Of a DNA stretch of 64,000 bases, positions 33,530 to 43,592 are shown one piece after another. Each line of letters begins with the position of its first letter. The first letter of the stretch is position 1. The notes beneath the pieces were generated by a model that made no database searches, had not been told where the DNA came from, and saw only the letters and a program-made list of their open reading frames with translations. A program made the position numbers and the translations under genes. The stretch is from Sphaerolaimus hirsutus (taxonomy: Eukaryota > Nematoda > Chromadorea > Monhysterida > Sphaerolaimidae). Location: positions 11,836,704 through 11,900,703 of the forward strand of contig OZ038452.1 in NCBI GenBank assembly GCA_964036195.1, given 5' to 3'.

Positions 33530-33690
33530 TACGCATTCGAGACAACCTCTAGGGCTCCGCCCACCCACTGGACGTATTGGCTGCAGTCGCCTCTTCGCGA
33601 ATACAGGCCATCGGGTTGTCCAGAGCATGAGTTGATCGGCGAAACCGTTGATCCTGTGATGCAGTTGTGTCATGATTATTCCACTGCGGT
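33530..33690 (-). pseudogene. Chitin-binding (CBM14-like) exon, first in order
   Basis: On the minus strand it reads INSCSGQPDGLYSRRGDCS, then QYVQWVGGALEVVSNA and a TAA stop. It aligns with the start of the exon at 33199-33438 (CRGQTDCLYAHANCSQY), but a conserved Cys is Trp and the frame stops early. With the other three pieces it suggests one gene with tandem chitin-binding domains, now inactive. Confidence 0.6.
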
Positions 33691-33711
33691 GTTACGACGG
33701 CCACGCCACAC

Positions 33712-33780
33712 TAGGGTTGGAAACAACGTTTTTTAACGCCATGTTTAAAAACAACGTTTTTTAAATTTTAGCACAAAATG
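33712..33780. mobile_element. Fam1 left-end fragment
   Basis: TAGGGTTGGAAACAACGTTT is followed by ACGTTTTTTAAATTTT, then unrelated DNA. No right end is present. Confidence 0.5.
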
Positions 33781-33794
33781 AGTTTTTGCGCTGA

Positions 33795-34125
33795 AAACTA
33801 ACGATCTGACATCGGTACTTTTAGAAGCACAAAAAATATTGTGCAGATCGGTACCTTTAAAAGTACAATTTTGAAAAAAGTGTGTAGATCAGTACTTTTA
33901 ACGATACAAAAGCTGAAAAAGCTTGTAGATTGGTACTTTTTAAATTACATCAACTGTATTTTGCTATTTTTTTGTATTTTTCGACCCCCCATATCTCAAA
34001 ATTGAATTTCGCACCTCCCACATATGATATATTTTTTGAAGCACGTTCTTATGGGGACCCCGAAAATGGTCCTAACTCAAATTTGAAAAATTTGTAGATC
34101 GGTACTTTTAGAAGCACACCCTTCA
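33795..34125. repeat. Array of GATCGGTACTTTTA units
   Basis: GATCGGTACTTTTAGAAGCAC-like units occur at about 33807, 33846, 33896 and 33948, then once more near 34098. Most are followed by a partial inverse (AAAGTACA). The spacing is 40-55 bp in the first four. Confidence 0.65.
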
Positions 34126-34134
34126 AATGTTCAC

Positions 34135-34640
34135 ATAAGATTTGGATTCAAAAACAACAAGATTTGGACACAAAACATAAGATTTGGATACAAAGCATAA
34201 CATTTGGGATACAATTTGCTTGACCATTGACACTTAAATTTTTATTTATCATGACAATTGATACATTACATTACAATTTGTGATCACAATTGACACTTTG
34301 CATGACGTTTTACATGACACTTGACACTTTACAAAGCTTGGGACTGCCCCCAGTTCTGCTAATAAACAGATAAACAGCCCACACTGCTAATGGGGCTGGT
34401 TATGTATTAGTCATGTGTGGAGTGTTTTTGGTTCACTGTTTCGGTATCAGAAAAATGGAGTTATAAATACAAAAGTTCTAACCTTATTTAAAAAATTTAG
34501 CTCGTACACGAGCTACTCCACCTGTTTTTATTACAAATTCCAAATTTACCTAGAACCATACCGCGTACCGTTACAGTTTCCTATTGGGCCGACTGAGGCC
34601 TATTGTGCATGAAAACCCGGTGTGCATGTTGACCCTAATT
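34135..34640. other. AAGATTTGGATACAAA units, then unassigned DNA
   Basis: Four AAGATTTGGA(T/C)ACAAA units at 34137-34215 are the inverse of the array at 35545-35850. 34230-34640 has TTGACACTTTACATGACA-type sequence, also seen near 15955, and nothing else I recognise. Confidence 0.5.
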
Positions 34641-34945
34641 TTCACTCAAATTCACTAATTTTCACACCTTTTTATAGATTTTAACGTTCAACATAGCTAG
34701 TTCATGCGTTTTATTGTCTATTTTCAGCTATTTTTTGCAGTATACCCATTTTTAGTATTTTTATAATACCTACTTATAACGATTTTTCTACCTTGTTTCT
34801 ACATCATGAAAATGCCTATGTATTGAACCCCTACAAACCCCCAAACCCCCCAAAAAATTTTTTTCCAGCTATCTATCCCATCAAAGGAGTGATTAGCTAT
34901 CTACCCAAACCCCTGGAGGGTCAAAATCTAGAATACCCCTGACAT
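34640..34945. repeat. Fam2 fragment
   Basis: TAGATTTTAACGTTCAACAT, ACCCATTTTTAGTATTTTTA, AGCTATCTATCCCATC and GGAGGGTCAAAATCTAGAAT follow the Fam2 order. The first terminus is lost. Confidence 0.7.
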
Positions 34946-35270
34946 GCACAGCAGGTAAACATGCACAGAGGCACAGGCCCCTTCCTATTTGCTCTATTTT
35001 TATATTTGTGGATCCGTCCACATTTATAAAAATGGACCCCAACCAATGAAACAGTACCTGTGATTGATTTTTTATAGAATCTAACCTGTTACTGGGCTCA
35101 TATCCTCTGCGATCCTTTCCATTTCACCTCAATTTGGCAGCATGCAGATTCGTTTGACAGGTGTCAGTCGTGCGGGCACTCAGGCCCACTGGCCCAGCAA
35201 CGAGTGCCGGAACTAAGGGCTGCTGGCCGTGTCCACTGGCGTCCAGTGTGGACGGTGAAAGGAGACCAGG
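34946..35270. other. Unassigned DNA
   Basis: No gene. GC content rises towards 35160-35260 (CACTGGCCCAGCAACGAG) without a recognisable exon. Confidence 0.4.
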
Positions 35271-35321
35271 CGCCAGATTTAATTGGGCAGATTATCCCTG
35301 AGAGGGAGGACATGATGGGTG

Positions 35322-35352
35322 TAGGGTTGGCCAATGTTTTTTTCCAACCCTA
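35322..35352. mobile_element. 31-bp micro-MITE of Fam1 with perfect TSD
   Basis: Only the two termini remain: TAGGGTTGGCCAATG and CCAACCCTA, joined by a short T run. The 8-bp TSD GATGGGTG is perfect at 35314-35321 and 35353-35360. Either a full Fam1 copy was deleted internally after insertion, or a minimal element moved. Confidence 0.9.
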
Positions 35353-35544
35353 GATGGGTGTGTCTGGCAATTCGAGATTTGATTAGGCAGGCATGCCTGC
35401 GCCGCCTGCCTGTCATGCCAGGCGCCTGACAGCCACCACCTGACTGCCAGGCAGATTGATATTTAATTGTGTGCTGGGCGGCAGCTGTCAGGTGCCTGGC
35501 ATGATGGGCGTGTAGAAGAGCAAGTAAAAAGAGCAGAATACCAG

Positions 35545-35855
35545 AGTTCTACAATGTATCCAAATCTAATTTTTTTCTATCCAAATCTTATTTTTGTGTA
35601 TACAAATTTTATTTTTTTGAATCCAAAAATTATTTTTTGGTATCCAAAACTTATTTTTTCAATTCAAATATTTTTATATCCAAATGTTTTTTGTATACAA
35701 ATATTATTTTTTGTATCCAAATATTTTTTCATATCCAAATATTATTTTTGTATCCAAATATTTTTTCTGTCCAAAAATTATTTTTGTTGTATTCAAATCT
35801 CATGTTTTCTATATCCAAATCTTACAGTTTTGTACTTCAACATAAGATTTGGATT
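35545..35855. repeat. TATCCAAATNTTATTTTTT minisatellite
   Basis: About fourteen degenerate 19-26-bp units run from 35555 to 35850. The Ile/Phe/Tyr-rich ORFs over the region (35467-35874 and 35637-35999) are translations of this array. Confidence 0.85.
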
Positions 35856-36152
35856 TTCCTTACTAAAAACATGAAAAATTACCTGCCATGCACATCTGAG
35901 GTTGCAGGGCACATTTTTCACATCCTTTTAAATTTTGCCAGACACGCCCTCACAATTAAATCTAATTTTGCAATATTTGGGCAAGTCTGGCACTCATGAG
36001 GGCATGCCTAGCAGGCACGTCGGGCATATCAGGCGCCTGGCAGGCAGGGTGCAATTAAATCTCACCTCACGAGATTTTGGCTGGCGAGCAGGCAGGGCAT
36101 GTCAGGTGCCTGGCAGAGAGGGCAGAAATCTGTCTGCCCAATTAAATCTGGG

Positions 36153-36378
36153 GCCAGGTGCCAGTTCCGCAAAATGAGAAGTGAAATGGCAAATTTAAGG
36201 TGAAGTAAAAGCGCAAAGGCGAAGTGAAATGGCAAGTGAATTGGCAAGTGAAATGGCAAAAGAGAAGAAAAATTACTTTATTTTTCTTTTTTTTACTTCG
36301 CTTTCGCCAATTCACTTGCCGTTTCAGTTCGCCTTTGCCATTTCACTTCTCACTTCTCATTTTGCGGAAGTGGCCCCA
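36153..36378. mobile_element. Foldback element (AGTTCCGCAAAATGAG)
   Basis: GTGCCAGTTCCGCAAAATGA is inverted as TCATTTTGCGGAAGTGGCCC. The arms hold AAGTGAAATGGCAA repeats and their inverses. It is related to 23081 and 29672. The Phe-rich ORF at 36224 lies inside it. Confidence 0.7.
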
Positions 36379-36516
36379 GACGCGCGGGCTACCTGCTGCA
36401 GATCGGCCGCTCACCTGCGACTCTGTCAGCCAGATTGACTCTTTGTGAATGCGGCAAGCACGTGGCCGCCATTCCATTTTACTTTCACTGACGTGGAGTG
36501 GGTGGAGTGGGCACCC

Positions 36517-37363
36517 TAGGGCTCGAAACTCGATTTATTTCAAACTCGAGTTCGAGTCGCAACCCCAAAATTTTTCCGGTCGAGTCGGCGAGTCGAGTCG
36601 GGCGAGTCAGTGAAAATTCGAGTCGAGTCAGGCAAAAATCTCGAGTCTCGAGTCGAGTCGGATGCAATACTTTTTTGCATGATTCTTGCAGAAATTTCAG
36701 ATACTGGTTTCTCTACCGATTTTCTCACACACACTTAATGAAGTCTAAATTATTTTTTCAGAGTGGAAATTTTGAGGGGGTAGTTTGAGGGGGGGTTTCT
36801 TATTTCGCCAGAAATTTTTGTAAAGATTGTAGTAAAGAATAGGCCTTTACATACCCAAAACTGGTAAAAAACATGACTAAATAGGCTATATAAAGACATA
36901 TCAACGTACATTACTACACAAATCAGGCGTGTAGCTGCAGTGCAAATTGGCCGCTATATTGCATACATGATGTACCTGATGATGATATTCCAGATGGGGT
37001 ATTTCGAGGGGGGGGTATTTTTTCTTCAGCTCAAAAACACATGGGGGTATTTCGAGGGGGGTTAATTCAAAGGGGTTTTTCAAGGAAATACGGTATCATG
37101 CACATGGTGTGGAAATGCACACTTGTGCGCAAAAATTTTGAAAAATATGTTAAAAAATTAATATCAAACTGAAATTTTTGGACATTTTTCAATGGGAACC
37201 CCGACTCGAATTTTGCCAAAATTTCGAGTCGAGTCGGGAAAAACCTCGAGTCTCGAGTTTGGGCCATATTTTTCCGGTCGAGTCAGACGAGTCGAGTCGG
37301 TACCCTTTTTTACCCTCGAGTCACGAGTCGAGTCGAGTCGAGTCGAGTCGAGTTCGAGCCCTA
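36517..37363. mobile_element. Fam8 (TCGAGT) hAT-type MITE, 847 bp
   Basis: The ends are TAGGGCTCGAA and TTCGAGCCCTA, with a perfect TSD GGGCACCC at 36509-36516 and 37364-37371. Both ends are GTCGAGTCGAGT arrays. The centre holds a Fam9 piece (about 36757-37093) and a Fam1-like phrase TTGTGCGCAAAAATTTTG. Confidence 0.92.
36757..37093. mobile_element. Fam9 copy nested in Fam8, left end lost
   Basis: It starts inside Fam9 (CAGAGTGGAAATTTTGAGGG) and ends CAAGGAAATACGG followed by TA. The missing left end means the original target cannot be read. Confidence 0.7.
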
Positions 37364-37371
37364 GGGCACCC

Positions 37372-37740
37372 CCTCCCCCCTAGCCTAAATCCACCGTAAA
37401 TACTGAAAACGTTTTACAGACCCGAAAACCAATATTAGTTAATGATGAGAAATGCCGTTCCGTAAATAATCCCGTTTTTTGTGCTTCTTTATTGCATTTC
37501 TCAGCGCTTACTTCCGACATAGTTCATCATCAGTGCGGGATGAGCGTCTAAAAAACATCCCAAGATCAAGCTGGCGGCGTGCCAAATCGTAATCACCGGA
37601 AAATAGAATTCACCATAAATATTCGCACGCGGGCCAGCGGTTGTGTTTCAGTTCAGTGCCAAATCGATAATTGTCATTCAGCATTCGCGCGTGTGTAAAC
37701 ATTTACCCGCGCTTTCTCATTTTTCTATTTTATTTCAGCC
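37372..37740. other. Unassigned DNA
   Basis: No repeat family or gene is recognised. The local sequence is of mixed composition. Confidence 0.4.
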
Positions 37741-37743
37741 ATA

Positions 37744-37950
37744 TTGCGCACTCAATATTGGCAGGGGCGGTTCGAACGCTTTTTTTTGCAAGTCGGAATT
37801 CAAAATCGTCCGAACCCGACCCAAATTTCTGTGGTTTTGCTGTCTTGTCGTAAATAAGATCGTCCGAAGCTAACCGACATTAGAATTCCGCCCGGGCGCA
37901 AATAAAAAACGTTCGAACCGCCCTTGCCAATCTTGAGTGTGCGGTGCCCC
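37744..37950. mobile_element. Short foldback MITE, second copy
   Basis: TTGCGCACTCAATATTGGCA and GGGGCGGTTCGAAC are inverted at the right (GTTCGAACCGCCCTTGCCAA, TTGAGTGTGCGGTG). It is the same family as 11058-11277. Confidence 0.75.
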
Positions 37951-38083
37951 ATTCATCTCGACAATTGCACTGTCGCGGCGCCATTTCTTGGCGCTTCTTG
38001 TGCCTGCCGTCTCCACTTATTTTAAACTTACCTCCAGCGCATGAAAATTTTGCAAAACTTCAAATTCCCATCCCCCAACACAG

Positions 38084-38221
38084 ATTTCCATTTCGCGGCG
38101 CTCAGTGCAGCCGCTGGCAGTTGGCGCGGCGCCAGCGGGTAGATTTCTGGCCGCAGTTAGCGTGTCCGTTGTCCGCTTGCCGTCGCCACCCACCGCGGCA
38201 TTTATTCCAGCGCCGCCGCAG
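38084..38221 (+). CDS. Weak candidate exon in a GC-rich patch
   Basis: CCCCAACACAG precedes and CGCAG|GTGTGT follows a 138-base stretch of high GC. Two plus-strand frames are open, one Cys/Arg-rich (CSRWQLARRQRVDFWPQLAC), the other Ala/Val/Pro-rich. A minus frame is also open. I recognise no domain, so this may equally be a CpG-rich non-coding patch. Confidence 0.2.
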
Positions 38222-38409
38222 GTGTGTGTTGGGTTCGGGGGGGGGGGGGGGTTCTGCTTGAGTTGAGGGCTCGTTTGGCGATGGTGTTTTTATATACATA
38301 TCTATCGATAAAGGTGCCGGCGCCGCGCACACAAGGCGCCTTAGGCTTCTCCTAGACCGCATACTTTATAATTGAGTAAACCCGCATGTCAGCATTTTCT
38401 TATTTACTA

Positions 38410-39004
38410 GTTTGTAGTATGGGGGGATTGGCGTTTTTTCGGGATCGGGATTTAGGCTTTAAAAATTCGTTTTCGTTGTTTATCCTGACATTTCACAAAA
38501 TGACCCGAAACACCAAAAGCAATGTATGCCAGAAACGTTGAATAAAATTGGCATCCAATAAAATGCTATAGGATTCATTTAGGCACTGCGCAATGGGCTG
38601 CCTGGCATTGTCATTCACACCACTGTGTGCCATATATGCATGTATATTAACCTTAAACTATGGTAATGGGCACTGTATTGAGTCCATTTATAGTTGTGTC
38701 CATGCCTACACAACAGAGATTTAGAGGAAGGTGGGGAAATGCGCGCTTGCGCGCAAATTTTTTGCAAACTGCATACAAAATGGTATTTAAAAAGTGCCAT
38801 TTCTGGCACCTTTTCTGTGTGTGAATTTTTCCGGGATCGGGATTGGGGCATTTTTTGGGATCGGGATTGGGATTTTCAAAATCTCTGGATCGGGATTGGC
38901 TTTTTCAAATTTCGGGATCAGGATCAGGATTGAGGTTTCGGGATCGGGACCACAAAATCCTGAAATTTCTCGGGATTCGGGAACGGGATCCCGTTTGAAC
39001 CCTA
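38410..39004. mobile_element. Fam3 (ATCCCG) MITE, inverted and worn
   Basis: CGGGATCGGGATT units occur at 38440 and 38830-38990, with the terminus CCCGTTTGAACCCTA ending at 39004. The left end is not clean. The core differs from the other Fam3 copies (ATTTAGAGGAAGGTGGGGAA and GCGCGCTTGCGCGC). Confidence 0.65.
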
Positions 39005-39060
39005 GTTACCCCCCAAACGCTCCAACTATTTATCTATTCCCGGGGCCGCTCAGCTATCTA

Positions 39061-39177
39061 CCGTATTTCCTCGAAATACCCCCCGGGGGGTGACTGTTTC
39101 ATAGTGGTCTCGAGAGGGGGGGGGGATCAAACGAGGGGTTGTATTTCGAGGGGGGGGGGTATTTCGAGGAAATACGG
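39061..39177. mobile_element. Fam9 MITE, 117 bp, TA target
   Basis: CCGTATTTCCTCGAAATACC and GTATTTCGAGGAAATACGG are bounded by TA on both sides. The uninterrupted Fam2 box (AGCTATCTATCTATCCC) is restored on removal, which confirms TA as the duplicated target. Confidence 0.9.
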
Positions 39178-39428
39178 TATCTATCCCGAGGCTATATATT
39201 TTTGGCTAATATCCTTCGAACCCCACTAGTGATGGAATGGCGCCATGGCGCTGGCGCCATTTGAGGGCGCCAAAGGGCGCCGCGCCATGGCGCCATTGGC
39301 GCTTGGCGCCCTTTTTCTGTGGCGCCCTTGGCGCTTGGCGCCCTTTTTCCGTGGCGCCCTTGGCGCCTGGCGCCCTGCTTTAGAAGGGCGCCAAAAAGGC
39401 GCCAGCAAGGTTTCACGGTGAGTGCTGT

Positions 39429-39593
39429 GCATAGGCGGCGCAAGGTCCCAATTTGTGCTTGTGACATTCACAATCACATTGGCCAAAATTTGACCTTATG
39501 ACACTTTTTACTAGGTAAACAGGTATTTCTGCTTGTGACAACGAAAATTCCGCTTGTGACATTCACAAGCGCACAAGCACTTACGCCGCCTAT
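39429..39593. mobile_element. Small hAT-type MITE, second copy
   Basis: CATAGGCGGCGCAAGGTCCC and TTACGCCGCCTATG mark a copy nearly identical to 3392-3556 throughout. The flanks CTGTG-like on both sides are too worn for a sure TSD. Confidence 0.8.
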
Positions 39594-39673
39594 GGCTGTG
39601 TAAACGGAAAAAAATGAAAGCCGCATCCGTGGATGATCTAAATTTGCCAGAAAAATGGACGGAGTGGTGTGAG

Positions 39674-40310
39674 TAGGGTTGGAAAAAAAACGTTGTTTTT
39701 TTAACTCGATGTTTTTAAAAAAAAAAGTTTAAAAAAAAAAAACGTTTTTTTTTTAAAAGCTCCCAGATATGACCTAGTGTCAACATATATAGGTATATCA
39801 GACACTGGCAATACTCTGTGATGTTAAATATGACCATATAATGGCTGTGGAGCCATGGGATAGCATTATAAGTGGTGATTTGTGTCAAAAATATCCATTT
39901 TTCGTCGACATATCGTTCGTATATCGCCTTATAGTCGAATGTTCGTGACTTCAGGTAAAGTTTGGCACGGAAAGGTGATCAAACAAGGTTATAAAAGGAG
40001 GTTGTTACTTTGGGAGTGAAGTTACACACTGTGGAGGTACATGGAAGCACATTACCTCAATATTATATATTACAGCAACATATGTCGGCTTATTCACCCA
40101 TGGTAGCACATAGAAATGGATGTTTTGATACTAAAAATGCAACAAAACCAATGAAAACAACCACCAATGTCAATTTGTGTGTGAAATTGCGCGCTTGCGC
40201 GCAAAAATTTTGCAAAATACCTAGTGCTTAGTACTAAAAATTTCGGCCGATGTTTTTTTTTTAAAAAAAACATTTCGGACGTCATGTTTTTTAAAAAAAA
40301 ACAACGTTCT
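39674..40310. mobile_element. Fam1 copy inside Fam7, right end lost
   Basis: It starts TAGGGTTGGAAAAAAAACG and is collinear with 21399-22083 as far as TTTCGGACGTCATG. It then runs into GGCGCC array near 40310. Its high similarity to 883-1607 suggests a young copy. Confidence 0.85.
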
Positions 40311-40501
40311 TTTTCTGTGGCGCCCCTGGCGCTTGGCGCCCACTTTCCGAATGGCGCCATGGCGCCCTTGGCGCCTGGCGCCATTTTTTCTGGCGCTTTT
40401 CCATCACTAAACCCCACCCCCAGACAGCCATCTATCAATCTAACAGGAAGTGATTTTTGAGGAATTTTGTACCAATTTTCACTCAAAATCGCTATATCTT
40501 A

Positions 40502-40900
40502 GGCTGCGTTTACACTGCGACTTGTGCCGACAATTTTACAAAGTAAAAAAGTTCCATAATTTTGGAATAAAGTTCCATACATGCAAGAAAATCCAGTGAA
40601 GCATACTCACTAGTTAAGTGCACTCACATGCCAATTTGCAGATAAATCGTCCATGTCGTTCCAGAGTTATAAGCATTTCAAAAAATATTTCGCTTGTCGG
40701 TTCGCTTTTTTGGAAATATTTTTAAAATGCTTATAACTCTGGAACCACATGGACGATTTATCTGCAAATTGGCATGTGAGTGCAGTTAACTACTGAGTAT
40801 ACCTCACTGCATTTTCTTGCAGATATAGAACTTTATTCCAAAATTATGGAACTTTTTCACTTTTCGAATTGTCGGCACAATTTGCAGTGTAAACGCAGCT
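40502..40900. mobile_element. Foldback MITE, PIF/Harbinger-like (TTA target)
   Basis: GGCTGCGTTTACACTGCGAC is inverted as GCAGTGTAAACGCAGC at the right. TTA precedes the left end and follows the right end. The arms are over 150 bp (CATGCCAATTTGCAGATAAA and inverse) and nearly meet at ATATTTCGCTTGTCGG. Confidence 0.75.
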
Positions 40901-41269
40901 TTATACGTTCCCAGCGATCTCGAACTTCAAAATCGCTAGTTCACGTAAACCTACAGCTAATGTGCAGGTGACATCTCAATGAAACATCAGAATCGCGGGT
41001 TTAGTGACTCATCTCTACACTACTACATAACTTTACGTGCCTATTTACCCATTTTTCACTGATATTAAGTGATTTTTCACCTATATTTAGTGATTTGTGA
41101 CCTGTTTTTAACCATTTTTCTTCCTTTTTTCTTCTACACCTCGAAAAAGCCTATATATTGGACCCCCGCGAACCCCCCCCCGACCCTCCCCCAACCCCAA
41201 AATTTTTCAGCTATCTATCCCTCTGGAGGAGCGATTTACTATCTACACGTCGTTATTCATATTTAGGTA

Positions 41270-41980
41270 CACTCCGGGCAAAATGTCTTTATGTTCCTGG
41301 CCAGGAACAAAAAATATCAATGCCTCCCCAATTAACGTGCAACCTGTGTCGGGATATAAATGGCATGAATTCTCGTAGATAAGGGTGCTTTTATGCCACA
41401 AGTCGATTGAAACATCTAAAGATAAAAATGGTGGTATTTTCCAAATCTTAATAGCAAATACCACATGCATAAAAAATTTACATTGACATTTTATTTTACG
41501 TTTACATTTACATTTTCCAAAATTACCAGTATTTTTACAACACTGCTTTATATCAAATGTCGATTTTTAGCTTTCAAGGTGCTTTGCTGCACGTTTGACG
41601 GCAATCCAAAGTCAAATTTCCGGTAGTAAAAAGTCTTCACCGTTTTTGTGAAAACATTATAACAAAGTAAAAACATGATAAAACAATGAATGAGAGTTGC
41701 GTGCAGGTCGTTTTCATCATTTTAACATATTTTTTTCTTTGTTATAATGTTTTCACAAAAAAAACGATGAAGACTTTTTACTACCGGAAATTTGACTTTG
41801 GATGGCCGTCATACGAGCAGCAAAGCACCGAGAAAGCTAAAAAATAGACATGTGGCATAAAGGCACCCTAATCTACGAGAATTCACCCCATGTATATTCC
41901 GACACAGGTCGCATGTTAATTGGGGAGACATTGCATTTTTTGTTCCTGACTAGGAACATAAAGACATTTTTCCCGGAGTG
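41270..41980. mobile_element. Foldback MITE, TA target, 711 bp
   Basis: CACTCCGGGCAAAATGTCTT is inverted as AAGACATTTTTCCCGGAGTG, with TA at 41268-41269 and 41981-41982. The long arms (GAATTCTCGTAGATAAGGGT and inverse) extend to the middle. This is a Tc1/mariner-type target without a transposase. Confidence 0.85.
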
Positions 41981-41996
41981 TAGGTACTCAGGTGAC

Positions 41997-42760
41997 CAGG
42001 GGTATCTTGAATTTTGACCCTCCGGCCGAGTGGTTGGATAGATAGCTGAGCGGCCTTCGGGATAGATAGATAGCTGGGAAAAAAATTTTGGGGTGGGGTG
42101 TTTGGGGGGGGGGGGGGAGGTGAAAATCTATAAAAAGGTATGAAAAATTTTTGAGCGAAAATTAGGGTATAGTTTCTTAAAAATCGTTCTAGATACAGTG
42201 CGCGCAGAAATTCCTGTGCGTATTGGCACCGAGCCATGTGCCACTGTTACTCCGCGCACTCGCGCCAGCCTACATCTTAAAACTCCACGTAAATTTTGCT
42301 CGGCCGGGCGTGTCGTTTTCCCTATACAAACTTGTGATTTTTACGAACCTTTCGAGGCCCACCACGCGCTTAAAATGGGAATTGTGTGTCAAGCGTACGC
42401 ACAGGGGTCTAAAATTATGTGCGTTCTCTGTCGAATGTGAGAAATCGTAGAAATTTATTGTCGTTATTGAGCTCACACACAAAAAAGGCGAGCCTGACGG
42501 AACGTTCGTGATTTTTGGGTTAGCGCTAGTGGGCATTTACACAAAAGTGGGCGGAGCTTGCGCCGACCGCCGCATGCAAAGCAAAATATCTGCGCGCACT
42601 GTAGGTAGATAGCTGAGCGATTTGGGGGGGGGGGTTTAGGGGGTAGTAACCCAAAATTTTGCCACCGGGATAGATAGATAGCTGGGATAGATGGATAGCT
42701 GGGCGGTTTGGGGGGGGGCTAACCCCCCCCCCCCCCCAACCCCCCCATTCGAGACCCCTG
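41997..42760. mobile_element. Fam2 MITE carrying a TA-target element
   Basis: It starts CAGGGGTATCTTGAATTTTG and ends ATTCGAGACCCCTG, with flanks CAGGTGAC and CAGCGGAC (6 of 8). Without its insertion it is about 356 bp, shorter than the type copy. Confidence 0.8.
42196..42601. mobile_element. MITE with CAGTGCGCGCAGA ends, 406 bp
   Basis: CAGTGCGCGCAGA and TCTGCGCGCACTG are bounded by TA at 42194-42195 and 42602-42603. The CAGTG start and TA target point to Tc1/mariner. The 75-95-codon ORFs on both strands have no transposase motif. Confidence 0.85.
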
Positions 42761-42769
42761 CAGCGGACA

Positions 42770-43205
42770 TAACCGCACTGAGCATGGACCATCACCATAA
42801 CCATCTGAATCACCAATATGACTTTCATCATAGTATTTAATTTTTCATGGACAAACTAAATAATTCACAATATTTCATTCTTAACTTAAGGTATAATTCT
42901 GCGCATTTTAGCGTAGTTCTGCGTAGAATTCTGCTAATTCTGCGTAGAATTCTGGAAAGCCGCGCGCGAGGCATTGACTTCTCATTTAATACCATGATTA
43001 TTTTCTATTAAGGTATTATTTTCTTATTTAATACCATGACATTTGAGTTGCCATGTGTAGAATTTCATTCCAAAATCGCAGTGCACACCCGAAATTTTGC
43101 ATACTAATCATGAAAGCGTTTCTACTGAGACTTGAATTTAAAAAAGATAATACCGGTCAGATCTTCCAGATCAATTAATCAGGTCAGATAAATTCTTAAT
43201 GAGCT
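42770..43205. other. Unassigned AT-rich DNA
   Basis: The phrases TTCTGCGTAGAATTCTG and TTATTTAATACCATGA are each repeated locally (42900-42960 and 42985-43040). No gene is seen. Confidence 0.4.
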
Positions 43206-43207
43206 GA

Positions 43208-43592
43208 CACAGCAAAAAATGGGTGTGTGGATGCGCGGTGAAGCGTCGGGAAGTGTCTTCACGCCAACACTTCCCGAACGCTTCACCAAGCATGTCAGCG
43301 CTTCCACATACATGACGAAAAAATGCGTGAAGGCACTTCACGCTTCTTAATATGGCGCTCCCACGCAAATTTATACGCGGGGGAAGCGTGTGGAAGCGCC
43401 AGCGGCGTGAAGTGTCTTCCACATGTTTGGATGCGCGTGAAGCGCGCGGTGAAGATAGGTGAAGCTTGTGGAAGACACTTCACCCAGAATCTTGTGATGT
43501 TGGTGGAAGCGTGTGGAAGCGTGTGGAAGCGCGCCGCTTCACGCGCATCCAGCCCGCTTCCACACGCTTCACGGATCTATTTTTTGCTGTGT
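43208..43592. mobile_element. Foldback element with GTGAAGCG arrays, 385 bp
   Basis: CACAGCAAAAAATGG is inverted as ATTTTTTGCTGTG. Between them, GTGAAGCG, GTGGAAGCG and CACTTCACGC units alternate in direct and inverse order. TGA flanks both ends and could be a 3-bp duplication. It repeats the array-MITE theme in a different terminus class. Confidence 0.7.

Larger units (their letters stand above)
35271..36152. mobile_element. Element with inverted AGATTTAATTGGGCAGA ends
   Basis: CCAGATTTAATTGGGCAGAT at 35272 is inverted as ATCTGTCTGCCCAATTAAAT at the right. CAGGCGCCTGGCA/CAGGTGCCTGGCAT modules recur near both ends. The centre is the TATCCAAAT array. The type is not assigned. Confidence 0.55.
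39227..40409. mobile_element. Fam7 (GGCGCC) hAT-type MITE with insertions
   Basis: The ends are TAGTGATGGAATGGCGCC and TTTTCCATCACTA, with a perfect TSD AACCCCAC at 39219-39226 and 40410-40417. GGCGCC/TTGGCGC arrays lie at both ends. Inside are the 165-bp MITE copy (about 39429-39593) and a Fam1 copy (39674-40310). Confidence 0.92.
39005..41267. mobile_element. Fam2 copy broken by four insertions
   Basis: Fam2 order is kept across the pieces 39005-39060, 39178-39226, 40418-40501 and 40901-41267. They read from AACTATTTATCTATTCCCGG through CTCAAAATCGCTATA and CTTCAAAATCGCTAGTTCAC to TCAGCTATCTATCCCTCTGG. Insertions are at 39061, 39227, 40502 and 41270. Confidence 0.75.

Noticed and set aside
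35467-35999. Phe/Ile/Tyr-rich ORFs resembling membrane proteins
   Set aside because: They are translations of the TATCCAAATNTTATTTTTT array.
42196-42601. ORFs in the CAGTGCGCGC element as a transposase
   Set aside because: The element is 406 bp and shows no helix-turn-helix or DDE/D signature. It is too short for a Tc1/mariner transposase.
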